Assembly (NCBI GenBank): GCA_002692725.1
Contig: NZLU01000039.1
Span: 62,001-126,000, forward strand
DNA length: 64,000 bases
Direction: 5' to 3'
Source of the DNA: Ponticaulis sp.
GTDB taxonomy: Bacteria > Pseudomonadota > Alphaproteobacteria > Caulobacterales > Hyphomonadaceae
The notes under the pieces are model-generated. The model was given only the letters and a program-made list of their open reading frames with translations. It was not told where the DNA came from and did not search any database. Below are positions 42,679-51,574 of the stretch, one piece after another (positions within the stretch are counted from its first letter, which is position 1; each line of letters starts with the position of its first letter). A program made the translations under genes and the position numbers.

Positions 42679-43200
42679 TCAGCTCTTCCGCCATTTTTCA
42701 GCGAAGGCGATCATTTTCGCCGAGTCATAGGATTTGCCCTCTTCCAGCTCAGCTGTGCCCTGTGTGCCGATATAATTGCCCGATGAATCGGTGATGATGA
42801 AGAAGGGATAGCCCTCGGCGGGTGGGAACTGATTCAGGAACGCCTCGTTCTTATTGTCTTCTGACCAGTTGATCTTGGTCACGACGAAAGTCTCATCAAA
42901 GGCTTTTTGCACCTCGAGATCTTCCTCGAGAAAGTCCGCCAGATAATGGCACCAGATACACCATTCGCCGCCGACAATCAGAAGAATGCGTTTGTCTTCG
43001 GCCTGGGCATGCTCTGCGGTGAAGGCGAGATCTGCCGCCGGGTCGCGTTCCGGGCTGTATTCCTTGATCACATAGAAGGGCGCGTTCAGCTCTTTCGGCT
43101 CATAGATTTCTATCTCTTCGGTTTCAGGTTCAGGGCCGGGGCCGCAGGCGACCAGAGACAAAAGGAGCGGAGCGAGAAGGCTGAGACCGTATCGGCGCAT
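42679..43200 (-). CDS. Thioredoxin-fold lipoprotein
   Basis: A 173-residue lipoprotein (lipobox LVAC, Cys19) with a thioredoxin domain: ILLIVGGEWCIWCHYLADFL carries a CxxC active site, and EGYPFFIITDSSGNYIGTQG has the cis-Pro. It resembles periplasmic DsbD-gamma/DUF255-like reductases with a WCxWC site. It is probably tethered to the outer or inner membrane and reduces periplasmic disulfides. Confidence 0.83.
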   Translation of the reverse strand: MRRYGLSLLAPLLLSLVACGPGPEPETEEIEIYEPKELNAPFYVIKEYSPERDPAADLAFTAEHAQAEDKRILLIVGGEWCIWCHYLADFLEEDLEVQKAFDETFVVTKINWSEDNKNEAFLNQFPPAEGYPFFIITDSSGNYIGTQGTAELEEGKSYDSAKMIAFAEKWRKS

Positions 43201-43321
43201 TATGGGCAGTCCGGTTTAAATGGGTGAATTTCATCCTCTACCGGTTTGCGCCCGCATCGCAACTCCCTTGATCGCATCCAGCGAGCTGGGGCAGAGATAG
43301 GCGTGAGGTGCGGAGGGGTTG

Positions 43322-43819
43322 ATGGTCAATCGTGTGAGCTTGATGAGGTATGGCCCAGGCTGGCTGGGCGTGGGCGCTGCGATATTCGGCAGTTTGTTCG
43401 CGTTTGGCGAGGTGAAGCTTCTCAATGACAAAACGATCGATGACCGGTCTGCCAATTCGATCCAGTTCATCATGGCCTATCAGGAAGAGGGTTTCAGAGA
43501 CGTCCGTAAAACCATGTATGACCATGTCTTTCGCGGTGAACCGATATCCGAAATCGACGAATTTGCCTTCATCGAGTTCTTTGATGTCTCTTATATATGT
43601 GTGGAAGAGAACCTCTGTAATGAAGAGGTTCTCGCCAATGTGTTCTCAGCCTATGCCAATTATCACTGGCCCTGCCTAAAGGCCCGAACGATCGCCACGC
43701 GCGAGCTCGAAGAAGGGCAGGGCATTTCGTCATATTACGGCAAAGGGCTTGAAAATTACGTCACCGTCGAACTGGGTGACGATCATTGCCTGAACCGGGG
43801 CCCGGGCCGTACGCGCTGA
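43322..43819 (+). CDS. Hypothetical membrane-anchored protein
   Basis: A 165-residue protein, ATG 43322 preceded by GGAGG. A single N-terminal membrane helix (about 15-32, WLGVGAAIFGSLFAFG) is followed by an acidic soluble domain with four cysteines (ICVEENLCN, PCLKA, DHCLN) likely on the periplasmic side. No family recognised. Divergent from the thioredoxin lipoprotein gene, which might act on such cysteines; that link is speculative. Confidence 0.65.
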   Translation: MVNRVSLMRYGPGWLGVGAAIFGSLFAFGEVKLLNDKTIDDRSANSIQFIMAYQEEGFRDVRKTMYDHVFRGEPISEIDEFAFIEFFDVSYICVEENLCNEEVLANVFSAYANYHWPCLKARTIATRELEEGQGISSYYGKGLENYVTVELGDDHCLNRGPGRTR

Positions 43820-43843
43820 CGGCCCGATGAAATATTCCTCGGA

Positions 43844-44221
43844 TCAGCCCCGCATCAGGGCGCACAGCTTATTCCCGTCCGGATCGCGCAGATAGGCAAG
43901 ATAGAGCCGTCTGCCGCCGCCTTCGCGCCAGCCCGGAGGGTCCTCGATTGGTGTGCCGCCAGCCGCTGCGCCCGCAGCATGCCAGGCATTCGCCTCATCT
44001 TCACTGTCCATGGCGAAGCCAAGCGTGCTGCCATTCGCGAAGGTTGCTGGTTCGCCATCGATTGGCTTGGTTACCAGAAACACCGCTCCCTTATGGGCGT
44101 AGACCAAACGGCCTTTGGGATCCATCACGCCTTCCTTGCCGCCCACTGCCGTAAACAGGGCATCATAAAATGTCTTGGCTTTGTCGAGGTCATTAGACCC
44201 AACCATCATGTGACTGAACAT
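43844..44221 (-). CDS. VOC-family (glyoxalase-like) protein
   Basis: A 125-residue vicinal-oxygen-chelate fold protein: MFSHMMVGSNDLDKAKTFYDALF, LGFAMDSEDEANAWHAA and YLAYLRDPDGNKLCAL. Metal ligands appear to be His4, His81-type and the C-terminal region, but assignment is uncertain. Typical of stress- or antibiotic-related dioxygenase/isomerase-like proteins of unknown substrate. Confidence 0.85.
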   Translation of the reverse strand: MFSHMMVGSNDLDKAKTFYDALFTAVGGKEGVMDPKGRLVYAHKGAVFLVTKPIDGEPATFANGSTLGFAMDSEDEANAWHAAGAAAGGTPIEDPPGWREGGGRRLYLAYLRDPDGNKLCALMRG

Positions 44222-44369
44222 AGTTTCTCCTCTTTTTGGGAATGATCAGTGCCCCATTCGAAAAGGGTTTGCCAGATAGAAAACGGGAGGTCCGTGAAAT
44301 ATCTTCGCGGCATCGAACCAAACAGCACTTGCGGCGTTGTTTCCGTGAACACATCCAACGGAGCCCCGC

Positions 44370-44531
44370 ATGTCACTTATCGCCAGCCGTAAAAAGAAAA
44401 CCGTTACGTCCACCATGGCCGTGCTTGGCATTGTGATGGTTGTTCTGGGGCTATTGCCATTTCCAAATCTGAGCTTTCCGCCCATGATTACCGGCATTGG
44501 CTTTCTGACCCTCGCCTGGGGCATGAAATAG
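44370..44531 (+). CDS. Small two-helix membrane protein, 53 residues
   Basis: ATG 44370 is preceded by CGGAG (7-base spacing). The product starts MSLIASRKKKTV, with a basic cluster, then hydrophobic helix 1 (MAVLGIVMVVLGLLPF), a turn (PNLSFPPM), helix 2 (ITGIGFLTLAWG) and MK. It fits a tiny inner-membrane hairpin protein with the N-terminus inside. It lies between convergently arranged larger genes and is below usual annotation size limits. Confidence 0.6.
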   Translation: MSLIASRKKKTVTSTMAVLGIVMVVLGLLPFPNLSFPPMITGIGFLTLAWGMK

Positions 44532-44535
44532 CCGG

Positions 44536-44907
44536 TCAGCGAAAGGCGTTTTCCACCAATGGCGTTGCAAAGGCGCGGCGCTCGGCAATCAGATCGTCTT
44601 CAAAAATATAGACCTCCGCCATGGCGAGCCGCATGACACTGCCATCCTTGCGATCCAGTTCGCAGAACAGTTCGGCCATAATGGTTTCGCCTTCTTCGAC
44701 CAAGTGGCGAATGGTGATGCGGGGCGGTCCCTCGCAATCCGGTAATCCATTGATCTGTTTGTGCTGTTTGGACTTACCGGTGATCTGAAAATGGCCGAAA
44801 AGCGTCCAGCGCATAGACTCCGAAAGGCAAGACTTTACCTGCGCTTCATCTAGACGATTGAATCCATCGATATAGCGGCGAACCACGTTTTTTCTCGGGC
44901 TATCCAA
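44536..44907 (-). CDS. NTF2/SnoaL-like protein
   Basis: A 123-residue protein starting at TTG 44907, which has GGAG 8 bases upstream; an ATG at 44967 gives 143 residues but no ribosome binding site. NVVRRYIDGFNRLDEAQVKSCLSESMRWTLFGHF is the helical entry of a cone-shaped NTF2-like fold; the remainder (ITIRHLVEEGETIMAELFCELD, then VYIFEDDLIAERRAF) gives its beta sheet. Ligand unknown. Confidence 0.72.
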   Translation of the reverse strand: MDSPRKNVVRRYIDGFNRLDEAQVKSCLSESMRWTLFGHFQITGKSKQHKQINGLPDCEGPPRITIRHLVEEGETIMAELFCELDRKDGSVMRLAMAEVYIFEDDLIAERRAFATPLVENAFR

Positions 44908-44967
44908 GCCAGGCGCTCCATAAGATTCAAGGAATCGACCCGCGGAAATAGGGCAGGCAAATCTCAT

Positions 44968-45217
44968 ATGAAATCTGTGTTCCAGCGCTTAATTTAACCT
45001 TTCTGCAATCGGCCAAGTTTGGCGGACTGGCTGTGGAAAGCGTTAAAAAAACGCTCTGAAAATTAACACTTCGGGGCTGGATTTTTTGAGATTTTTAAGG
45101 GTGGATCGGCCGGAAAGTGTAATGCCGCGAGGGCATTGGCGTCGGTGCGTGCGCCCTTTGCGTGGCGTCTCGGCCTGAAAACAAAACGAGCACAGCGATC
45201 ATATGGTCGGAATTAAA
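44968..45217. other. Gene-free interval
   Basis: No supported gene in about 250 bases. A small hairpin AGCGTT/AACGCT (45039-45055, A5 loop) is visible; it has no T-run. Nothing else notable. Confidence 0.6.
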
Positions 45218-45276
45218 AGAATTCGGCCAGCCGCTCTGCGCCTCCGTTTTAAAATGGAGACCCTCGGGCTGGCCGA
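45218..45276 (-). terminator. Terminator of the formaldehyde dehydrogenase gene
   Basis: TCGGCCAGCC (45223-45232) pairs with GGCTGGCCGA (45267-45276), with an inner CTCC/GGAG hairpin around TTTTAAAA. On the minus strand the stem is followed by ATTCTTTTAATT. It lies 12 bases after the adhC stop. Confidence 0.8.
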
Positions 45277-45287
45277 TGTGTTCGCGA

Positions 45288-46394
45288 TCAGAACGTCACA
45301 ACAGAGCGGATCGACTTGCCTTCATGCATGAGGTCGAAGGCGTCATTGATTTTCTCAAGCGGCATGACGTGTGTGATCATCGGGTCGATCTGGATCTTGC
45401 CCTGCATATACCAGTCAACGATCTTCGGAACATCCGTCCGGCCTTTTGCGCCACCAAAGGCTGTGCCGCGCCAGTTACGACCAGTCACCAGCTGGAATGG
45501 ACGGGTAGCGATTTCCTTGCCGGCTTCAGCGACACCGATAATCACGCTCGTGCCCCAGCCGCGGTGGCAACATTCCAGCGCCTGACGCATGACATCGGTA
45601 TTGCCGGTACAATCGAATGAATAATCTGCACCGCCATCGGTGAGCTCAACAATCGCGGCCACAACATTTTTCGTTTCTTTCGGATTGACGAAATGGGTCA
45701 TGCCGAACTTTTCGCCCCATTCTTTCTTGTCGTTGTTAATGTCGACGCCGACAATCATGTCCGCGCCGGCCATTTTCGCGCCTTGAATCACGTTGAGACC
45801 AATACCGCCCAGGCCGAAGACGACGACATTATCGCCGACCTGAACCTTGGCCGTGTTGGTCACAGCGCCGACGCCGGTTGTGACCCCGCACCCGACATAG
45901 CAGGCCCTGTCGAACGGGGCGTCGTCACGAATTTTGGCCACGGCGATTTCTGGCAGAACCGTGAAATTCGAGAAGGTTGAGCAGCCCATATAATGATAGA
46001 TGGTCTCGCCCTTATAGGAAAAGCGAGAGGTGCCGTCTGGCATCAGGCCCTTTCCTTGTGTCGCGCGAATGGCCGTACACAGATTGGTTTTGCCGGACAG
46101 GCAGGATTTACACTGGCGGCATTCCGGCGTGTAGAGCGGGATAACGTGATCGCCCGGCTTAACGGAGGTCACGCCCGCGCCAACTTCACGCACAACGCCC
46201 GCACCCTCATGGCCCAGCACGCTCGGGAACAAGCCTTCGGAATCGAGGCCATCCAGCGTGTAGGCGTCCGTGTGGCAAATGCCGGTGGCCATGATCTCGA
46301 CCAGGACTTCGCCTTCTTTCGGGCCTTCCAGATCAAGTTCAACGATTTCAAGCGGCTTTTTGGCTTCGAATGCGACGGCTGCGCGGGTTTTCAT
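45288..46394 (-). CDS. frmA: S-(hydroxymethyl)glutathione dehydrogenase (class III ADH)
   Basis: A 368-residue zinc-dependent NAD enzyme that oxidises the spontaneous adduct of formaldehyde and glutathione to S-formylglutathione. Catalytic zinc site: [12 protein letters not shown] and [10 protein letters not shown]; structural zinc cysteines [18 protein letters not shown] motif [33 protein letters not shown] typical of class III. ATG 46394 has GGAG 7 bases upstream. fghA, which completes the pathway, is 2.3 kb away on the other strand. The divergent lysR gene may regulate it. Confidence 0.95.
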   Translation of the reverse strand: MKTRAAVAFEAKKPLEIVELDLEGPKEGEVLVEIMATGICHTDAYTLDGLDSEGLFPSVLGHEGAGVVREVGAGVTSVKPGDHVIPLYTPECRQCKSCLSGKTNLCTAIRATQGKGLMPDGTSRFSYKGETIYHYMGCSTFSNFTVLPEIAVAKIRDDAPFDRACYVGCGVTTGVGAVTNTAKVQVGDNVVVFGLGGIGLNVIQGAKMAGADMIVGVDINNDKKEWGEKFGMTHFVNPKETKNVVAAIVELTDGGADYSFDCTGNTDVMRQALECCHRGWGTSVIIGVAEAGKEIATRPFQLVTGRNWRGTAFGGAKGRTDVPKIVDWYMQGKIQIDPMITHVMPLEKINDAFDLMHEGKSIRSVVTF

Positions 46395-46468
46395 AGGTGT
46401 CTCCAGATTATCTGGCGCCACTTTATTCAGGCGCATTCCTGCGATAAAGGTGCTCTATTGAAATACAT

Positions 46469-46481
46469 CATTGCAGTAATG
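46469..46481. promoter_or_regulatory. Candidate LysR operator half
   Basis: CATT-GCAGT-AATG is an inverted repeat in the 94-base gap between the divergent frmA and lysR starts, ending 8 bases before the lysR ATG. Such short T...A dyads are typical of LysR-family binding sites; not verified. Confidence 0.4.
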
Positions 46482-46488
46482 GGATAAT

Positions 46489-47376
46489 ATGAGCGGTTGG
46501 GATGGGATCGAAGAGTTCGTGTCGGTCGCGCAGTATGCGAGTTTCAAGCTTGCAGCTGAAGCGCTAGGCCAGTCGACCAGCCATGTCAGTCGGGCGGTTA
46601 TGCGGCTGGAGGCAAAACTTGGCGAGCCACTTTTTTTTCGCACCACGCGACAGGTCACGCTGACTGATACAGGGCGGTCCATGCTGGACCATTGCGCCCA
46701 GATGGTCCGGGACCGTGACGAAGCGTTTGCATTGGTGGGCGGAGATACGGCGCCGCAAGGTGAGCTGAGGGTGACCTGCGCTTCAGCGCTTGGGGAGCGG
46801 TTTGTGTCGCCGATCGTTCGGCGTTTCATGCAGGATCATCCGCGCGTAAATGTGTTCCTGGATTTGTCAAATCGGCAAAAGGATCTGGTTGCGGAGGGCT
46901 TTGACCTCGCGATCCGAACCGGTGAACTGGATGACTCGCGCCTTATCCGTACACTGATCACCACCCGAAAATGGCGGTTGTGTGCCTCAAGAGATTATGT
47001 CTCTCAACGAGGTATTCCTGACAGCGTAGACTCCTTGTCTGACCATGACTGCGTGATCGGGAGTTCTGAAGTCTGGCAATTCGGACCAGACAGCGAGGCT
47101 CGAGAGTTTCGCCCATCCGGTCGCCTGAGGTGTAATTCAGGGGAGAGCGTGCTCGACGCGGTTCGGGCAGGCCTGGGGTATTGTCAGTTGCCGGATTTCT
47201 ATGTGCGGGAAGGCATTGCGCAGGGGCGGCTCATCCCGGTGCTAGATGAGGTGCAGCCGCCGCCAGAGCCGATCTGGGCGGTCTATCCGCATCGGCGGCA
47301 CTTGCTGCCACGCGTCTATTTACTGGTCGAACAGTTGAAAGCTGAGATGCCGGAATTGGTGAATGGCGCAACTTAG
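46489..47376 (+). CDS. LysR-family transcriptional regulator
   Basis: A 295-residue regulator: winged helix-turn-helix (FVSVAQYASFKLAAEALGQSTSHVSRAVMRLEAKLGEPLFFRTTRQVTLT) and a substrate-binding co-inducer domain. It is divergent from frmA, a standard arrangement for a LysR protein controlling its neighbour and itself, so it may respond to formaldehyde or glutathione adducts. That role is inference. Confidence 0.92.
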   Translation: MSGWDGIEEFVSVAQYASFKLAAEALGQSTSHVSRAVMRLEAKLGEPLFFRTTRQVTLTDTGRSMLDHCAQMVRDRDEAFALVGGDTAPQGELRVTCASALGERFVSPIVRRFMQDHPRVNVFLDLSNRQKDLVAEGFDLAIRTGELDDSRLIRTLITTRKWRLCASRDYVSQRGIPDSVDSLSDHDCVIGSSEVWQFGPDSEAREFRPSGRLRCNSGESVLDAVRAGLGYCQLPDFYVREGIAQGRLIPVLDEVQPPPEPIWAVYPHRRHLLPRVYLLVEQLKAEMPELVNGAT

Positions 47377-47380
47377 AGCC

Positions 47381-47923
47381 TCAGGGCTGCGCCAGATCAT
47401 ATGTGATGGGATATGTCTGCTGAGGTTTGCAACCGGAATGGTGGGGGGTGATCACCCAGGTCATGCTTTCAAACGCACTGCGTGTGTGCGGTTCGAACGC
47501 GCGGTTGCTGCAGGACACATCGTGGATGGATGCAGACTCAGCACCATGAATGCTCAAGTTCACTGTGCATTCGACTGGAAACTCAGCATCACTTGCGCCC
47601 GGAAAGGTCGGGAAGGTCATGACCTCTTCAACGTTTGCAGGGCGGCAGCCATCGTGGTGGCTAAACGTGAAGCCGTCATCTGGAATGGTCATGCGGTCAG
47701 GTGAATGGGATTCGGCAAGGAGTTCGCGGCTATCGCGTCTTACGGCATCGAGGACGTCACTGAGGTTTGGGCTATTCCTGTAACGTGCTTCCGCTCGTGC
47801 CGTCTCCGTGTCGTGATCAATGTCGGGCGAGCAGGAGACGAGGATTGAAAGCGCCAGCACGCCCAGGATGGGGATCCGACCCGAAAATGAAAGCCGACAG
47901 ACAGTATCTACGCAGTTGGTCAT
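47381..47923 (-). CDS. Lipoprotein with TonB C-terminal-like domain (copy 1)
   Basis: A 180-residue lipoprotein with lipobox LVSC (Cys31, long n-region). The C-terminal 70 residues (PVECTVNLSIHGAESASIHDVSC, then SAFESMTWVI and TYPITYDL) follow the same pattern as the neighbouring protein at 48019-48537, i.e. a TonB-C-like fold. Cys residues near the centre (GCRPANVEEV and VSCSN) differ from copy 2. Divergent from copy 2 with 95 bases between starts. No TonB box or ExbBD genes are nearby. Confidence 0.62.
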   Translation of the reverse strand: MTNCVDTVCRLSFSGRIPILGVLALSILVSCSPDIDHDTETARAEARYRNSPNLSDVLDAVRRDSRELLAESHSPDRMTIPDDGFTFSHHDGCRPANVEEVMTFPTFPGASDAEFPVECTVNLSIHGAESASIHDVSCSNRAFEPHTRSAFESMTWVITPHHSGCKPQQTYPITYDLAQP

Positions 47924-48018
47924 AATGCAACAAAAAGTAATAAAATAACATAATAAAAAACTTCAGGTAGACAGTCAAGAAACTTCGTTGGATCATGATA
48001 AAAAATTGGGAGAGTGGC

Positions 48019-48537
48019 ATGCGAAGTTCAGGACAGTCCGTCTGCGGCGTAGTGGCGGTGACGGTGATGGCGCTTACGGGTTGCGCGAGCGATCAGGGAG
48101 TCGGTCGCACGCCAGACCGGTTTGGTGAAACCCTAACTTGCCCCGAAATCGTGGCGCGTGTGTCGTCTGCGGCAGACGCGCGGAAGGCGATTGGTCTCTC
48201 TGCTTATTCGGACGGCAAGGAGATTGACTGGGAAGACTTCACCAAACCACCGCGTCCGAATTATCCGAAGGAAGCGGCCATGGCCGGAGTTGAGGGGCGT
48301 TGTGACATTTACTTCGACCTCTCCGCCGATGGCGTGCCGACCAATATCGCATCCGCTTGCACGAATGGCGTGTTCACCCGTGACGCGCAGACAGCCGTGC
48401 GCGCAATGCGTGTGAAGCCTTACACCTTTGAGGGCGAGCCGGTCCTTGTGCCCGGCATCATGTATCCGATGACCTTCAATCTGGAGATTTCAGGTCGTGA
48501 AAAGACCGAGTTTGAGCGCATTTGCGGCGCGCAATGA
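48019..48537 (+). CDS. Lipoprotein with TonB C-terminal-like domain (copy 2)
   Basis: A 172-residue lipoprotein: lipobox LTGC; GGGAGAG precedes ATG 48019. Residues 80-160 are a TonB C-terminal fold: RPNYPKEAAMAGVEGRCDIYFDLSADGVPTNI, then AVRAMRVKPYTFEGEPV and YPMTFNLEI. Most TonB proteins are membrane anchored and Pro-rich; here the domain is attached to a lipid, so it may be a periplasmic binding module rather than an energy transducer. Confidence 0.78.
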   Translation: MRSSGQSVCGVVAVTVMALTGCASDQGVGRTPDRFGETLTCPEIVARVSSAADARKAIGLSAYSDGKEIDWEDFTKPPRPNYPKEAAMAGVEGRCDIYFDLSADGVPTNIASACTNGVFTRDAQTAVRAMRVKPYTFEGEPVLVPGIMYPMTFNLEISGREKTEFERICGAQ

Positions 48538-48729
48538 GGCATAATGATGAGGGCGACATGAGTCCTTGGGCATGTGCCCAAACGCCTATGCGCGAGTGGT
48601 GTCGCTGCCTAAGGCCCCCTTGTATCTGATCGATGACGCGACAAATTCTGAAGGGCATGCGCGCTTGAAGTGTTGTCATCGCGGCGTCACTCCGGCATGC
48701 AATGAAGGTTCGCAAAACTGGAGACCGCC

Positions 48730-49578
48730 ATGACCGCCATCGAAACTGTATCGACCAATAAAGCGCATGGCGGCGTACAAGGTGTCTACAAGCACCACGC
48801 GTCGAGTACGGGGACAGAGATGACATTCTCCGTATACGTCCCACCCCATGAAGACGGCGATGTTTTGCCAGTGGTCTGGTTCTTGTCCGGTCTGACCTGC
48901 ACGCATGCGAACGTGACAGAAAAGGGCGAATTCCGGGAGGCCTGTGCTGAACTGGGGCTGATTCTGGTCGCGCCGGACACCAGCCCGCGCGGAGAAGGCG
49001 TGCCAGATGATCCGTATGGGTCCTATGACCTCGGACTGGGTGCCGGGTTTTATCTCAATGCGATTGAAGCGCCTTATGCTACGCATTATCGAATGCAGGA
49101 TTATATCGAAAAAGACCTGCCAGAAGTTATCGAGGCAAACTTTCCGGCTGACATGACGCGCCAGGGAATTATGGGCCACTCCATGGGTGGCCATGGTGCG
49201 CTGACCATCGCTCTGCGCAATCCGCAACGCTTCAAAGCCGTGTCAGCCTTTGCGCCGATTGTGTCGCCGATCAATTGCCCATGGGGTGAGAAAGCGTTGA
49301 AAGGCTATCTCGGCGCCGATGAAACAAGCTGGCCGGAATATGATGCGGTGGCGCTGATCGCGAGCGGCGCGAGAGTGAGTGATATGCTGATTGATCAGGG
49401 GACGGACGACCAGTTTCTTGAAGAACAGCTGAAAACCAATCTGCTGGAAGAAGTCTGTGAGGATACCGGGCAGAAAGCGACCATCCGCTATCAGCCTGGC
49501 TATGACCATTCCTATTATTTCATCTCAAGTTTCATGGCCGACCACCTCGACTGGCATGCCGAGCGACTGAAAGACTAA
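48730..49578 (+). CDS. fghA: S-formylglutathione hydrolase
   Basis: A 282-residue alpha/beta hydrolase of the esterase D type that hydrolyses S-formylglutathione to glutathione and formate. Nucleophile elbow GHSMGGHGA; PVVWFLSGLTCTHANVTEKGEFREACAELG and VAPDTSPRGEGVPDDP are family hallmarks; catalytic His is in GYDHSYYFI. GGAG lies before ATG 48730. Together with frmA it makes formaldehyde harmless. A 16-base palindrome (TTGGGCATGTGCCCAA, 48566-48581) lies upstream. Confidence 0.95.
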   Translation: MTAIETVSTNKAHGGVQGVYKHHASSTGTEMTFSVYVPPHEDGDVLPVVWFLSGLTCTHANVTEKGEFREACAELGLILVAPDTSPRGEGVPDDPYGSYDLGLGAGFYLNAIEAPYATHYRMQDYIEKDLPEVIEANFPADMTRQGIMGHSMGGHGALTIALRNPQRFKAVSAFAPIVSPINCPWGEKALKGYLGADETSWPEYDAVALIASGARVSDMLIDQGTDDQFLEEQLKTNLLEEVCEDTGQKATIRYQPGYDHSYYFISSFMADHLDWHAERLKD

Positions 49579-49829
49579 GCGCTCCTCGGTTCGAAAGGCT
49601 CAAAAGTTGGTCGGACTTCGACCTTGCCCAGTCCGAGTCGAACCACCGGATGCTCAGCCGCGAGTTCAAGTGATCTGCCCTTGTCGGGGCATTCCATGAT
49701 TTCAAAACCGCATATCCAGTGATCTTCATCCGTATGACCAGCCGGGAATGAAGTCTCCTGCGCACACGCCATTAACGGCATCTTTGTTATCAGAAGTGCG
49801 CATGCGGCAGCCTTTGTGATGATCTTCAT
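49575..49829 (-). CDS. Small secreted Cys-containing protein
   Basis: An 84-residue protein with a signal peptide (about 1-23, ending LMACAQE) and a strong GGGAGGAC ribosome binding site. The mature part has WICGFEIMECPDKGRSLELAAEHPVVRLGLG; the CGFEIMEC pair may form a disulfide. Overlaps the fghA stop by 4 bases on the opposite strand. No family recognised. Confidence 0.62.
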   Translation of the reverse strand: MKIITKAAACALLITKMPLMACAQETSFPAGHTDEDHWICGFEIMECPDKGRSLELAAEHPVVRLGLGKVEVRPTFEPFEPRSA

Positions 49830-49861
49830 TTGTCCTCCCAACGCGCCTCAATGGCGCGTCA

Positions 49862-50278
49862 TCATTCTTGTACCTGGTAAAGCGGTTCAAGTTCATCGCT
49901 ATCGTCCACCGGAAGGTAAAGCGTACCGTCAGACGTATCAAACAGCCCGATATTGTGAATTCCGGCCTGATTGATTGCGTTCAGAATGCCCTGCCCATCG
50001 GCTGACCAGCTATAACCGACATAGATAGAGTCAGGAGCAATCGAATAGTCTGTGACATTCGGGTCGTCTACATCTTCAGAGGCCAGGGGGCCACTCAAGG
50101 GCGGGTTCAGATTTATCACATCCTGGAACCAGGCCTGCAGTGCGGGACTGGCCGTCGCCGGGTCGTTATAGTCGACGGCGGCTTCCCATTCCGTCGTTTC
50201 AAAATACCATTCCATAAACTCATTCGGATCCTGATAGCGAACGATCGCAGGATCGAAAAACATCAGATCAAAACTCAT
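49862..50278 (-). CDS. Conserved hypothetical protein (MSFDLMFFDP family)
   Basis: A 138-residue acidic protein beginning MSFDLMFFDPAIVRYQDPNEFMEWYFETTEWE, a start shared by a widespread bacterial family of unknown role. Soluble and alpha/beta in pattern, with DSIYVGYSWSADGQGILNAINQAG near the centre and a Tyr/Asp-rich C-terminus. GGGAGAC precedes the ATG. No signal peptide; a cytoplasmic protein. Confidence 0.72.
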   Translation of the reverse strand: MSFDLMFFDPAIVRYQDPNEFMEWYFETTEWEAAVDYNDPATASPALQAWFQDVINLNPPLSGPLASEDVDDPNVTDYSIAPDSIYVGYSWSADGQGILNAINQAGIHNIGLFDTSDGTLYLPVDDSDELEPLYQVQE

Positions 50279-50356
50279 GAACTGTCTCCCTGAACCTCAA
50301 GATAAGAACCCCGGATTACGCATTGCGTAAAGACGCCAGTTTCATACAGTGAGCCG

Positions 50357-51568
50357 ATGACTGACAATTCTCCTGACCCTACCGGCCCGCTGAAGGGCCT
50401 CCGCGTGATTGAGCTTGGTGTGCTGCTCGCCGGGCCCTTTTGCGGGCAATTGCTCGGTGATCTGGGGGCGGAGGTGATCAAAGTAGAACCACCAGGTCAG
50501 CCTGATCCGCTCCGTGACTGGGGACAGGCCAAACCGGATGGAAAATCACTCTGGTTTCCGGTGGTAGGCCGAAACAAAAAGACGATCACCCTTAATTTGC
50601 GGGAGGCGGAAGGGCAAAAGCTCCTGAAAGAACTGGTCGCAAAGTCTGATTTTCTAGTCGAGAATTTTCGTCCCGGCACGATGGAAAAATGGGGGCTGGG
50701 CTATGATGTTCTTTCAGAAATCAATCCCGGCCTGATCATGGTACGAGTGTCCGGATACGGACAAACAGGGCCGCACTCGAAAAAGGCAGGATACGCCAGT
50801 GTGGGAGAGGCCTTTGGCGGCCTTCGCTATGTGATGGGCGAGCCAGACCGGATGCCAAGTCGGGCAGGCATCTCACTCGGCGATAGCCTCGCGGCCACTT
50901 TTGGCGCGTTGGGCGCATTGGCAGCCCTTCACCACCGCCATATTTCCGGACGCGGACAAATCGTGGATTCGGCCATTTACGAGGCGTGCCTTGCGATGAT
51001 GGAAAGCCTGGTTCCTGAAGCGGGTGTCGCTGGTTATGTACGAGAACGCACAGGCAGTTATCTGCCGGGTGTGGCGCCATCAAATATTTATCCGACCTCG
51101 GATGGTATGGTGATTATTGGCGCCAATCAGGACAGAGTCTGGCGACGTCTGGCTGCGGCAATGGGCGAGCCTGAACTTGCAGATCACCCCGACTATAAAG
51201 ATCATTATGCGCGGGGTGAAAATCAGATCGAGCTGGACCAGCACATTTCGCGCTGGAGCGTCAAGCTGACGTCCGAAGAGGTGATGGCAGCCTGTGAAGC
51301 CCATGGTGTGCCCTGCGGACCGATCTATCGCGGTCCGGAAATGTTGGCCGATGCGCACTACGCATCGCGGGAGGCGATTACGCGCGTGTCGCATCCTTAT
51401 TTTGGTGAGATCCCCATGCAGAATGTCTTCCCCAAATTTTCAGAAACACCGGGGAATGTGCGCTGGTGCGCGCCAGATCCCGGCGCTTTTAACGAAGAGA
51501 TCTATGTCTCGCTGCTCGGCCGGGATGAGCGCGAACTTGACCAGCTGGCAAAAGCAGGCGTGATCTAG
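50357..51568 (+). CDS. CaiB/BaiF family III CoA-transferase
   Basis: A 403-residue family III CoA-transferase. Family traits: GPLKGLRVIELGVLLAGPFCGQLLGDLGAEVIKVEPP, RNKKTITLNLREAEG, ENFRPGTMEKWGLGYD, GYGQTGPHSKKAGYASVGEAFGGLR, and the catalytic Asp in ISLGDSLA. It transfers CoA between acyl groups; donor and acceptor are not evident. Other CoA-linked genes are absent nearby. Confidence 0.9.
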   Translation: MTDNSPDPTGPLKGLRVIELGVLLAGPFCGQLLGDLGAEVIKVEPPGQPDPLRDWGQAKPDGKSLWFPVVGRNKKTITLNLREAEGQKLLKELVAKSDFLVENFRPGTMEKWGLGYDVLSEINPGLIMVRVSGYGQTGPHSKKAGYASVGEAFGGLRYVMGEPDRMPSRAGISLGDSLAATFGALGALAALHHRHISGRGQIVDSAIYEACLAMMESLVPEAGVAGYVRERTGSYLPGVAPSNIYPTSDGMVIIGANQDRVWRRLAAAMGEPELADHPDYKDHYARGENQIELDQHISRWSVKLTSEEVMAACEAHGVPCGPIYRGPEMLADAHYASREAITRVSHPYFGEIPMQNVFPKFSETPGNVRWCAPDPGAFNEEIYVSLLGRDERELDQLAKAGVI

Positions 51569-51574
51569 GGTGCG

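Noticed and set aside
48566..48581. Palindrome TTGGGCATGTGCCCAA before fghA as a terminator
   Set aside because: No T-run follows on either strand; it could be an operator, but there is no independent support.
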